Origin: Candidatus Eisenbacteria bacterium
GTDB taxonomy: Bacteria; Eisenbacteria; RBG-16-71-46; CAIMUX01; VGJL01
Direction: 5' to 3'
Assembly: GCA_016867495.1 (NCBI GenBank)
Contig: VGJL01000013.1
Span: 1-33,736 of the forward strand
Length of the DNA stretch: 33,736 bases
Position 1 is the first letter of the stretch, and each line of letters starts with the position of its first letter. Positions 23,058 to 31,133 of the stretch are shown here, piece after piece. The notes under the pieces are model-generated. The model made no database searches. It was not told where the DNA came from and saw nothing but the letters and a program-made list of their open reading frames with translations. The translations under genes were made by a program, and so were the position numbers.

Positions 23058-24881
23058 TCACCGGGACGTCGGAGAGTCGATCCGCCGTCCCCACTTGCTC
23101 TTCCCCTCCCACTTCTTGCGGGTCGCGTACGAGCCGACCGGGCCCGTGACGAGATGGTCGCCGATGGCGAGGTAGTCGAGACCGCTGTCGAGGAAGGCGC
23201 GGATCGCGTCGTCCGGCGTGCGGACGATCGGCTCTTCATGGATGTTGAACGAGGTGTTGATGATGACGGGGACGCCCGTCCGCTTGGCGTACTCCTCGAT
23301 GATCTTGTAGTAGGATGGATTCTCCTCGCGGCTCACGATCTGGGGACGGGCTGTTCCATCGACATGGACGACCCCCGCGCATCGCTCGGCCATCCATGGC
23401 TTGCAGTGGAACGTGATCGTCATGAACCGCGCCGCGTCCATCGCTCCCTCGGCCCTCTCATAGAGCCTGTCCGTGGCCTCGACGAGGGAGGCCGGAGCGA
23501 AGGGCATGAACTCGGTGCGGCGCAGCAGCTCGTTCAGCCAGTCGTTGACCGATGGATCGCCCGGCTGGTAGAGGATGCTCCGGTTCCCGAGGGCCCGAGG
23601 CCCGTACTCCATCCTGCCGTTGAAACGGGCGACCACTTTCCCAGTGGAGAGGTGCTCGGCCACGGTCTCCTCGATGCGGCCCGGAAGGTGTTTGGCCTCG
23701 AGACCCGTCCGGCGGATCGCCGCCTCGATCTCGGAGTCCCCGTACTCATGGCCGAAGTAGACGTCCCTCAGCCCGTTCGGGGCATAGGGTTCGCCTCCGG
23801 ACCGGCGCATCGCGGCGGAATAGGCGAGCCCCGCGCCCACCGCCAGCCCCTCGTCCGACATGCCGGGATGGATGAAGGTCGCCTCGACCCCGGGCAGATG
23901 ATGGATCTCCTCGTTGATCCGCACGTTTGCGAAGAGTCCTCCGGCGAGGGCGAGGTTGCGATGCCCGGTCTGGCGGACCCAGTGGCCGACGTAGGAGCGC
24001 GCCACGTCCTCGGCGACCGTCTGGATCGAGGCGGCCAGGTCCTCGATCTTCCATCCCTGGGGCAGGGCGCGGCGGATCTGTTCCATTGCCTGCTTGAAGA
24101 GGATCCTGCCCGTGTTGCGGGTATGGCCGTCGTCGGCGACGATCATCGATCCGAGGAGCTCCTTGTAGACGGGGCTGCCTCGCGGGGCGAGCCCCGTGAT
24201 CTTCCCTTCGTGCCGCTTGGCCTTGAAGCCGCAGATCGCCGTGATGTAGGCGTAGTAGTTTCCCAGGGAATCGTAGGAGTCGGCCGTGTTGAGGAGCTTG
24301 AGCTCGCCGTCACGCGCCCCGTAGATGTGCGAGGAGTGCCCGTCGCCTCCGCCGTCCATCGTGACGACCAGGGCCTCGCGGAAGGGGCTGGAGTAGTAGG
24401 CGGAGGTGGCGTGGGCGTAGTGGTGATGGAAGAAGCGGACCGGAGCGACGATGCCGTACTCCTTCTCGAGGATCTCGCGGATCCGCCTCCGCCGGTGGGC
24501 GTAGGCCGGGCTTCTGAGGGAGTAGTAGGCGCGCCTCAGGATCGGCACGCGCGGCGCGATGCCTCCGAATCGGGACGCGAACTGGAAGAACGCGCTGTGA
24601 AGATCCTCGTCCTGGTCGCGGGCCTCGAACCATCCGGGCCAGGGGAGGATCTCCTCGCGGATCTCCATGTTGACCTGCGCGACCGCCACGCCGGCGATCT
24701 CGGCGGGATCGGTCCCCGAGAGGGCGAGGACCTCCCGGATCGCCTGGCGCGGGAAGCCCCGAGCGAGCTTGATCCGGACGATCCGCTCCTCGTTGACCGC
24801 GGCGAGGATCCGGTTCCCCTCGATGATCGCCGCGCCGCTGGTCTGCCCGTCCGTGATTCCGAGGATTCTCGTTTTCGACAA
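23058..24881 (-). CDS. NodU/CmcH-type carbamoyltransferase
   Basis: This 607-residue protein has both halves of the family. The N-terminal ASKHA-like carbamoyladenylate domain has HHHYAHATSAYYSS (152-165) and VTMDGGGDG. The C-terminal Carbam_trans_C domain has GRMEYGPRALGNRSIL and VIINTSFNIHEEP. Such enzymes use carbamoyl phosphate and ATP to carbamoylate a hydroxyl, as on Nod factors, antibiotics or glycans. The start is TTG 24881, preceded by GGAG; the nearby ATG 24894 is out of frame. It heads a minus-strand set with the GlpD-like and GT4 genes (115-bp gap) and is divergent from the epimerase, consistent with O-carbamoylation of the cluster's sugar. Confidence 0.93.
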   Translation of the reverse strand: MSKTRILGITDGQTSGAAIIEGNRILAAVNEERIVRIKLARGFPRQAIREVLALSGTDPAEIAGVAVAQVNMEIREEILPWPGWFEARDQDEDLHSAFFQFASRFGGIAPRVPILRRAYYSLRSPAYAHRRRRIREILEKEYGIVAPVRFFHHHYAHATSAYYSSPFREALVVTMDGGGDGHSSHIYGARDGELKLLNTADSYDSLGNYYAYITAICGFKAKRHEGKITGLAPRGSPVYKELLGSMIVADDGHTRNTGRILFKQAMEQIRRALPQGWKIEDLAASIQTVAEDVARSYVGHWVRQTGHRNLALAGGLFANVRINEEIHHLPGVEATFIHPGMSDEGLAVGAGLAYSAAMRRSGGEPYAPNGLRDVYFGHEYGDSEIEAAIRRTGLEAKHLPGRIEETVAEHLSTGKVVARFNGRMEYGPRALGNRSILYQPGDPSVNDWLNELLRRTEFMPFAPASLVEATDRLYERAEGAMDAARFMTITFHCKPWMAERCAGVVHVDGTARPQIVSREENPSYYKIIEEYAKRTGVPVIINTSFNIHEEPIVRTPDDAIRAFLDSGLDYLAIGDHLVTGPVGSYATRKKWEGKSKWGRRIDSPTSR

Positions 24882-24979
24882 GGAGCCGCTCCATTCTCGC
24901 GCGCGACCGCCGGTTTGTCTCCTTTCGGCCGGACCGATCCTATCAGAAGCCGAGAGCCCCGAGGACGCGCAGATGCACT

Positions 24980-24985
24980 ATCATA
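24980..24985 (-). promoter_or_regulatory. Possible -10 box of the carbamoyltransferase operon
   Basis: TATGAT on the minus strand lies in a short AT-rich patch of the divergent spacer (24882-25096), with a weak TTCATT 17 bp further upstream. Support is slight. Confidence 0.25.
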
Positions 24986-25096
24986 CGGGTTATCGGCAAT
25001 GGAATGAACGAAGTAGCTGGAAATCCCGGACGATAGTTGAGGCGAGGGCTGGGCGGCCCGGATCGAATCGAGAGTCCCAGCGGGGATGGAGGCAGC

Positions 25097-26080
25097 GTGA
25101 AGATCCTCGTGACCGGCGGAACGGGTTTCACCGGCTCGGCCCTCGTCGAGCGGCTCCTGCGCGACGGGCATCGGGTCGTCGCCCTCGACTGCCGCGAAGG
25201 GCTCGCGCCCCAGCGCCTCCGGGATCTCGGCGCCGATGTCCGGATCGGCTCGGTGACCGATCGGGCCGTCGTCGACTCCTGCATGGCCGGAGCGGACGTC
25301 GTGCACCATCTCGCGGCGGCCTTTCGCGAGCTGAACGTCCCGGAGTCCCACTACGATGAAGTCAACGTGGGCGGAACCCGGACCGTCCTCGAGAGCGCCG
25401 CCGCGCACGGGGCGCGAAGGTTCATCTACTGCAGCACCTGCGGCGTGCACGGAGACATCAAGAAGCCGCCCGCGGGGGAGGACGCGCCGATCACCCCGGC
25501 GGACTACTACCAGCGGACGAAGCACGAGGGGGAGCTCGTGGTTCAGTCCGGAGCGCCCGGAGGCATGGCGACCGTGATTCTCCGCCCGGCGGCGATCTAC
25601 GGTCCCGGGGATCCGGAGCGCTTCTACATGATCTTCAAGCGGGTCTCCAAGGGATGGTTTCCCATGTTCGGAAGCGGGAAGACTCTCTACCACCCGCTCT
25701 ACATCGACAATCTCATCGACGTCCTCGCCCGCTGCACGGAAGCGGGAGTGGGTGACGGAGGGACCTACCTGATCGCCGACGAGAGGTACTACTCGATCGA
25801 GGAGATCGTCCGGAAAGTCGGCGAGGCGCTGGGCGCGCGGGTCGAGATCCGCCACTATCCTCTCACTCCCCTGATCGTCGCGGGGCACATCGTAGAGAAC
25901 GTATGCCGGCCCTTCCGGATCGCGCCGCCCATCTTCCCGCGGCGTGTCGACTGGTACCGGCAGAACCGCGCCTTCGACATCAGCCGGGCCAAGGGCGATC
26001 TGGGCTACCGCCCGGCGATCGATCTCGACGAGGGGCTCCGCCGAACGGCCGCCTGGTACCGGGAGCGCGGTCTCCTGTAA
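25097..26080 (+). CDS. NAD-dependent epimerase/dehydratase (extended SDR)
   Basis: This 327-residue short-chain dehydrogenase has VTGGTGFTGSALVERLL (GxxGxxG at 7-13), an acidic residue after beta-2 for NAD preference (ALDCREG), HHLAAAF, and the catalytic Ser/Thr in YCSTCGVHGD. The catalytic pair is Tyr138 and Lys142 in YYQRTK. The family includes sugar-nucleotide epimerases, dehydratases and 3-beta-HSD relatives, so the exact reaction is not clear; context favours a nucleotide-sugar. GTG 25097 is preceded by GGAGG at 25088-25092. It is the first gene of a plus-strand set, 22 bp before the amidotransferase gene. Confidence 0.88.
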   Translation: MKILVTGGTGFTGSALVERLLRDGHRVVALDCREGLAPQRLRDLGADVRIGSVTDRAVVDSCMAGADVVHHLAAAFRELNVPESHYDEVNVGGTRTVLESAAAHGARRFIYCSTCGVHGDIKKPPAGEDAPITPADYYQRTKHEGELVVQSGAPGGMATVILRPAAIYGPGDPERFYMIFKRVSKGWFPMFGSGKTLYHPLYIDNLIDVLARCTEAGVGDGGTYLIADERYYSIEEIVRKVGEALGARVEIRHYPLTPLIVAGHIVENVCRPFRIAPPIFPRRVDWYRQNRAFDISRAKGDLGYRPAIDLDEGLRRTAAWYRERGLL

Positions 26081-26102
26081 CGGAGACCTGGGGGGCGATC
26101 TC

Positions 26103-28031
26103 ATGTGCGGAATCGCCGGGGTGATCGCGAGCGATCCATCGCGTCTCGCCCGGATCGACGAGATGGTCGCCGCCCTCGCCCATCGCGGACCCGACGATGT
26201 CGGCATCGAGCGTCTCGATGGCGCGGCGCTCGGCCATCGGCGGCTTAGCATCATCGATCTCGTGACCGGACACCAACCCATGTTCAGCGTCGATCGCGCC
26301 GCGGCCATCGTGTTCAACGGCGAGATCTACAACTTTCGCCGCCTCCGTGCGGAGCTGGAAGCGGAGGGACGCGTCTTCCGGACGGAGTCCGACACGGAGG
26401 TTGTCCTTAACCTCTATGATCGCGACGGCGACGACTGCGTGCTGCGATTGGACGGGATGTTCGCCTTCGCTCTGCTCGATCTTCGGCGCGGGCGACTGCT
26501 CCTCGCGCGGGATCACATGGGCCAGAAGCCGCTCTTCTTTCTCGCGGCGCCGGGCCTCTTCGCCTTCGCTTCCGAGGTCAAGGGGCTGCTGGCGGGGGAC
26601 TTCCTGCGGCGCGGGATCGACATGGAGGCGCTCTACCACTACGTCTCCCTCCGGTTCATTCCAGACCAGAGGACGCTCTTTCGATCGATCCGGAAGCTCC
26701 CCGCCGCCCACAGACTGATCTACGAGAACGGAGAGGCGCGCGTCGAGCGCTACTGGGGATTCTCGTTCATCGACAAGGAGCGGGAGAGCGACGATGCGCT
26801 GCTCGATCGCCTGGACGGATCGCTTCGCGAGACGGTGAGGGGGCACCTGGTCAGCGACGTCCCGGTCGGCTGCTTCCTGAGCGGGGGGATCGACTCGAGC
26901 CTGATCACCGCGATGGCCGCATCGGAGTCGGCGGGGAAGCTGGCGACATTCTCGATCGGAGTTCGTGAGGAGAAGTTCGACGAGCTTCCTTACGCGCGCC
27001 GGGTCGCGGCGAGCTGTGGGACCGACCATCACGAGGAGATCGCCTCGGCCGATCTGATCCGTTTGGTTCCGGAGATGGTCTGGCACATGGATGAGCCCTC
27101 GGACCCCTTCGGCGTCGGCGTCTATCTCGCGTCCCGACTGGCCGCGCGACACGTGAAGGTCGTGCTGAGCGGCGACGGCGGCGACGAGCTTTTCGCGGGA
27201 TACGATCGATTCGCGGGCCAGGGGCTTGCCGACCGGCTTCGCATCATTCCCCCCCCGATCCGGCGCACGGTCCTGCGAGGGCTGATCGACCGGATGCCCG
27301 AGAGTTTCGCCTACAAGAGCGCCACGCAGAAGCTGAGATGGATCAACGAGATGTCTCTTCTGCGGGAAGGAGAGAGATACGCGGAGAGCATGAGCTTCCT
27401 GCGCTTCACCGAGACGGCGAAGAAGGATCTCTTCACGGAGACGATCCGCCGCGGTCTCGACGAAATCGACTCGCGCGTCAAGATCCTCGAGCCGTTCGAG
27501 TCGAAGATGGCCCATGACCCGATCGATCGGATGCTCTACACCGACCTTGTCACCCGCGTGCCGGATCATCTGCTCGTCATCGTCGACCGGATGGCGATGG
27601 CCCACGGCCTCGAGGTGCGGCCTCCGTTCCTCGAACATCGGATGGTCGAGCTGGCGGCCCGCGTCCCGTCCTCCCTGAAACTCAGGGGACGGACCCTCAA
27701 GTACGCGCTGCGCATGCTCGCCCGGCGATATGTCGACCCGGCGATCGCGAACCGACCGAAGCGGGGATTCGGTTTCCCGATCGCCTTCTGGATGCGCGAT
27801 GAGTTGCGCGGCTTCCTCCTCCATGTGGCCGAGAGAGCGAGGTTCGTCGAGGCGGGGATTCTCGAGAGGGAGACGGTGCATAGGCTCGTCCGCGAGCATG
27901 TCGATGGGAAACGGGACCACAACTTCAGACTCTGGATCCTCCTCAACCTGGAGGTCTGGCATCGCCTCTACATGGATGGGGAGTCGATCGCGGAGGTGAC
28001 CGAGTGGATCGAGAGGGAATCGGCGGCGTAG
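26103..28031 (+). CDS. asnB: Glutamine-hydrolysing asparagine-synthase-type amidotransferase
   Basis: This 642-residue enzyme has an N-terminal class II glutaminase domain with the nucleophile Cys2 (MCGIAGV), HRGPDD at 27-32 and NGEIYNF at 72-78. A C-terminal synthetase domain follows, with the ATP PP-loop SGGIDSS (260-266) and GDGGDELFAGYDRF. Length fits AsnB. Homologues in surface-polysaccharide loci amidate uronic acids or other carboxyls rather than aspartate. Its position between an epimerase and methyltransferase, opposite a carbamoyltransferase, points to that use here. A GGGGGG site stands 7 nt before ATG 26103. Its 3' end overlaps the methyltransferase start by 28 bp. Confidence 0.92.
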   Translation: MCGIAGVIASDPSRLARIDEMVAALAHRGPDDVGIERLDGAALGHRRLSIIDLVTGHQPMFSVDRAAAIVFNGEIYNFRRLRAELEAEGRVFRTESDTEVVLNLYDRDGDDCVLRLDGMFAFALLDLRRGRLLLARDHMGQKPLFFLAAPGLFAFASEVKGLLAGDFLRRGIDMEALYHYVSLRFIPDQRTLFRSIRKLPAAHRLIYENGEARVERYWGFSFIDKERESDDALLDRLDGSLRETVRGHLVSDVPVGCFLSGGIDSSLITAMAASESAGKLATFSIGVREEKFDELPYARRVAASCGTDHHEEIASADLIRLVPEMVWHMDEPSDPFGVGVYLASRLAARHVKVVLSGDGGDELFAGYDRFAGQGLADRLRIIPPPIRRTVLRGLIDRMPESFAYKSATQKLRWINEMSLLREGERYAESMSFLRFTETAKKDLFTETIRRGLDEIDSRVKILEPFESKMAHDPIDRMLYTDLVTRVPDHLLVIVDRMAMAHGLEVRPPFLEHRMVELAARVPSSLKLRGRTLKYALRMLARRYVDPAIANRPKRGFGFPIAFWMRDELRGFLLHVAERARFVEAGILERETVHRLVREHVDGKRDHNFRLWILLNLEVWHRLYMDGESIAEVTEWIERESAA

Positions 28032-28765
28032 GCGACGCGCGGGCGGCGGAGCGCGCGGATGTCGAGACGGCCTCGGAGGAGTATGCCGGGCGATTCGCGG
28101 GGCCGGTCGGCGAATGGTTCGTCAGTCTGCAGTCGCGGATCACGCTCCGCCTGATGGCGGGACTGCCGGCGGGGGCGCGCGTCCTAGACGTCGGGGGAGG
28201 CCACGCCCAGATCGCTCCCGCGCTCGCCGCGGCAGGCTACAGGACGACGGTCGCGGGAAGCGCCCCCGCGGCGGCCGCGCGCCTCGGCGACCTCATCGCC
28301 GCGGGCTCCCTCACCTTCGACACGGTTTGTTTCTCCAGGCTGCCTTACGCCGATCGGTCTTTCGACGCGGCGGTCTGCTTCCGGCTCCTTCCCCACTTCG
28401 CCGAGTGGAAGGAGTTGATCGCGGAACTCTGCCGCGTGACGCGCGTTCGCGTGGTCGTCGACTACCCGTCGATCCGCAGCGTGAACTTCGCTTCCGCGCG
28501 GCTCTTCGGACTGAAGAAGCGCGTGGAGGGGAACACGCGGCCTTTCGGCCTCTTCCACCCCTCCGAGATCGAAGCCGCGTTTCGCTCAAGAGGGTTCAGG
28601 CTGAGCGCGTCGGTTGCGCAGTACTTCTTTCCGATGGCTCTGCATCGGGCGCACGGGTCTCTCCTGGTGGCGCGCGGGATCGAGGCGCCGGCCCGATGGA
28701 TCGGGCTCACGCAGCGGCTCGGATCGCCTGTGATCGCGAGGGCCGATCGCCTCGAGCCAGGCTAG
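28004..28765 (+). CDS. Class I SAM-dependent methyltransferase
   Basis: This 253-residue methyltransferase has motif I VLDVGGGHAQIAPAL and the later FDAAVCFRLLPHFAEWKELI, followed by VRVVVDYPSIRSVN. GTG 28004 overlaps the asparagine-synthase gene by 28 bp; the first 20 residues are low-complexity, so a later start is possible. Translational coupling suggests it acts on the same product, for example O- or N-methylating a sugar. Its TAG stop (28763-28765) interlocks with the stop of the opposite-strand glycosyltransferase in the palindrome CTAG. Confidence 0.82.
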   Translation: MDREGIGGVGDARAAERADVETASEEYAGRFAGPVGEWFVSLQSRITLRLMAGLPAGARVLDVGGGHAQIAPALAAAGYRTTVAGSAPAAAARLGDLIAAGSLTFDTVCFSRLPYADRSFDAAVCFRLLPHFAEWKELIAELCRVTRVRVVVDYPSIRSVNFASARLFGLKKRVEGNTRPFGLFHPSEIEAAFRSRGFRLSASVAQYFFPMALHRAHGSLLVARGIEAPARWIGLTQRLGSPVIARADRLEPG

Positions 28766-29772
28766 CCGAGACGCCGCGCCCTCCCGCCCCGGATCAGGAG
28801 CGCGAGGCCGTTGCCCCCCATCGCGTCCGCGAGGGTGACCAGGATCCGCCGGCGGTGTGGCTGGTCGGACAGCGCGAGATGCCGGATCCTCTCGGCCAAG
28901 AGGCCCTGGAAGAAGATCGCGAGGAACGACTGCGCCAGGAGAACAACGGAGCCGATCGGCACGAGGATCCCGGCGAGAGTGGGCGCGGCGATGGTGCGCA
29001 GGACCCAGACGCAGGCGGGGATGGAGAGGAGAAGCGGGACCGAAGCGAAGGCGAGGAACCAGACGAGGGGGCGGTCGCTGAAGCGCGTGATCATGGTGAG
29101 CGTCGCAAGATCGGCCAGCACCCCAGGCACGCGCGTGAGACCGTACTTAGACCGGCCGAAGAGCCGGCCGCGATGATGCGTCTCGACCTCGGCGACCCTC
29201 CCGCCCCCGATCTGGGTCAGGGGCACGGCGAATCGGTGGAAGTCCGAGTAGAGGGTGCTCTGGCGGAGCAACTCTCCGCGGTAGGCCTTGAGACCGCATC
29301 CGAGGTCGTGGATCTTCGCCTTTGTCATGCATCGAACGAGCGCGTTGGCGACGACGGAAGGGACCCTCCGAGAGATGAGCTTGTCCTGCCGCGATCGGCG
29401 CCACCCGCTCACGATCTCATACCCCTCGTTCAGCCTCGCCAGGAGCTTCGGGATGTCGGCGGGGTCGTTCTGAAGATCGCCGTCCATCGTGACGATGATG
29501 CCGCCGCTGCTCCGATCGATCCCCGCTCTCAGAGCCGCCGTCTGCCCGAAGTTCCGGCTCAGACGAATGCCAAGAACGTGATCCGACGCTCTCGCGATTC
29601 GGGAGATCTCGCGCCAGGTCCCGTCCCTCGAGCCATCGTCGACGAAGATGATCTCGTGCCGCGCGCCGGCGCCCGCGAGCGCGGCGTCAATCTCCGCCGC
29701 GAGACGTGCGATCGAGTCCTCCTCGTCATAGACGGGAATCACCACCGAAATCGCTGGCGCCCCGCGGCTCAC
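28762..29772 (-). CDS. Membrane glycosyltransferase family 2 (DPM1/ArnC type)
   Basis: This 336-residue GT-A enzyme has ISVVIPVYDEE (residues 8-18), FVDDGSRDGT (43-52), the metal-binding MDGDLQNDP (96-104), and two C-terminal membrane segments (about 230-300). The family transfers a sugar from a nucleotide donor to a polyprenyl phosphate, giving a lipid-linked sugar donor. All catalytic motifs are present. The GTG start overlaps the TGA of the upstream paralogue (GTGA, 29769-29772), so the two are co-translated. The likely product feeds the GT39-type enzyme nearby. Confidence 0.92.
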   Translation of the reverse strand: MSRGAPAISVVIPVYDEEDSIARLAAEIDAALAGAGARHEIIFVDDGSRDGTWREISRIARASDHVLGIRLSRNFGQTAALRAGIDRSSGGIIVTMDGDLQNDPADIPKLLARLNEGYEIVSGWRRSRQDKLISRRVPSVVANALVRCMTKAKIHDLGCGLKAYRGELLRQSTLYSDFHRFAVPLTQIGGGRVAEVETHHRGRLFGRSKYGLTRVPGVLADLATLTMITRFSDRPLVWFLAFASVPLLLSIPACVWVLRTIAAPTLAGILVPIGSVVLLAQSFLAIFFQGLLAERIRHLALSDQPHRRRILVTLADAMGGNGLALLIRGGRARRLG

Positions 29773-30827
29773 TCCTTCCTCTCTCCTTCGTCCGTCCGCC
29801 CGGCGCGCTCCGCGACCCGATAGATCGCGTGGTCGCGGAAGTGGAGGTAGAGGAGGAGTTCCCCGAGAAGCCCGAGGACGATGATCTGGATCCCCGCTGT
29901 GACCAGGAGGAGCGCGAGGAGGAGCATCGGGCGGCCCGCGAGAGGCACGCTCAGGAACAGCCGCTGGTAGGTCAGGACCAGACCGAGGACGCCACCGGCC
30001 AGGAAGAGAAGGCCGCCGACCAGGCCGATCGGGCGGAGCGGCTTCTGCGTGAAGCGGACGAGGAAGCCGATCGTCAGCAGGCTCAAGAAGCGGTTGACGA
30101 AGACCCTGGGGCCGAAGATCCGCAATCTGGGCTCCGCCGGGTGCTGCCGCAAGGCGACCTCCCTGATCTCGAATCCCTCCCGATGGGCCATGATCGGGAG
30201 GAAGACCTGGGTGTCGCCATAGTCCGGGACCGCATCGAGGACCTCGCGGCGGAAGCCGTGGACGCTGCACGCGATGTCACGGAAACGCAGACCGGCCGCG
30301 AGCCCCATCCCCAGATTGAACAGTCTGCCCGAGAGGCGGTTCGTGAGCGAATCGCGGCGGCGCTCGCGGTAGCCGATCACGTAATCTGCGCCGCCCTTCA
30401 GGGCTTCGATCACTCGCGGGATCGAGTCGCAGGCGATCTGGGGGTAGGCGGGGAATGTGACGATCATAGGGCTGGAGCAGACGGCCGCGCCGGCCCGTAT
30501 CGTCGCGAGCTGGCCCCCATGCGAGTGGAGGATGAGCAGCTTGACGTCCGGAAGGCCCGCGATGCGGCCGCGGATCCGTTCGTACACCGGCCGCCGTTCA
30601 TGGTCGAGCGAGATGACGAGCTCCACGCGGCGCTGCTCGGCCTGGATCCACTTCAGGAGCTCCTCGAGCACCTCGAGAGCGTGTTCCGAGCGCTGGGAAG
30701 AGAAGAGGACGATCGACGCCTCGACGTCCGCGCGGCTGCCTGGACCGCTCGATGCGTTCACTTGCTGCACGATCCGACTTCCTCCGAGAACAGTCTCGAC
30801 CGCTGTGGCGGGTTCTCGCCCCGACAT
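29769..30827 (-). CDS. GT2-like protein lacking the catalytic acidic motif
   Basis: This 352-residue protein has the same layout as its downstream partner: a GT-A domain, then two membrane segments (about 258-325). It aligns with the partner through HGGQLATIRAGAA, RRRDSLTNRLSGRLFN, FRDIACSVHGFRREVLD and RIFGPRVF. But MDGDLQ of the partner is FPAYPQ here (residues 125-130), FVDDGSRDGT is replaced by VISLDHERRP, and the start of the domain lacks the VIPVYDE segment. I infer an inactive or altered-function paralogue that could scaffold or regulate the active enzyme. ATG 30827 fits. Its gene precedes the active copy with a 4-bp overlap. Confidence 0.85.
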   Translation of the reverse strand: MSGREPATAVETVLGGSRIVQQVNASSGPGSRADVEASIVLFSSQRSEHALEVLEELLKWIQAEQRRVELVISLDHERRPVYERIRGRIAGLPDVKLLILHSHGGQLATIRAGAAVCSSPMIVTFPAYPQIACDSIPRVIEALKGGADYVIGYRERRRDSLTNRLSGRLFNLGMGLAAGLRFRDIACSVHGFRREVLDAVPDYGDTQVFLPIMAHREGFEIREVALRQHPAEPRLRIFGPRVFVNRFLSLLTIGFLVRFTQKPLRPIGLVGGLLFLAGGVLGLVLTYQRLFLSVPLAGRPMLLLALLLVTAGIQIIVLGLLGELLLYLHFRDHAIYRVAERAGRTDEGERKE

Positions 30828-31133
30828 CGATCCATCCTACGGTCGGCATCGCGGGGGCTCAACCCCAGCGAAATCCGTGATTCCGCCCTCTCCGGCACGC
30901 ATGGAGAGTCCGCCCCGCGGCTCGGAGGAGTCGAACGAGCAGCGCGGTCGCGTGGCTTGCGCAAGGCCCCGAGTGGGCCTAGCGTGACGGCTGGGAGACT
31001 CGCCGGTCGCCGCAGCCGCATCGCCGCGAGACGCGCTTGGCCCGTGGCATCCGAAGCGCTAGAATGGACGCCGTTCGAACCGAGACGGGGGTCGGCGTCG
31101 TCGATTCATTCCCGTCCCTAAAGTGATGCAAAT
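30828..31133. other. Divergent spacer before the GT39 gene
   Basis: I see no gene. A candidate plus-strand promoter is listed separately; the rest is unremarkable GC-rich sequence. Confidence 0.4.
31037..31065 (+). promoter_or_regulatory. Candidate promoter of the GT39-type gene
   Basis: TTGGCC (31037-31042), a 17-bp spacer and TAGAAT (31060-31065) lie about 69 bp before ATG 31134. Spacing is ideal and the -10 matches five of six consensus bases. Confidence 0.45.

Noticed and set aside
24310-24894. ATG at 24894 as start near the carbamoyltransferase
   Set aside because: It is out of frame with the conserved protein; the in-frame start is TTG 24881.
25980-27962. Long open frame opposite the asparagine-synthase gene
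   Set aside because: It is antisense to a gene with complete catalytic motifs, shows no family resemblance and is explained by high GC codon bias.
29706-31121. Long plus-strand open frame across the GT2-like genes
   Set aside because: It is composed of low-complexity Glu/Arg/Asp-rich sequence opposite real genes with conserved motifs.
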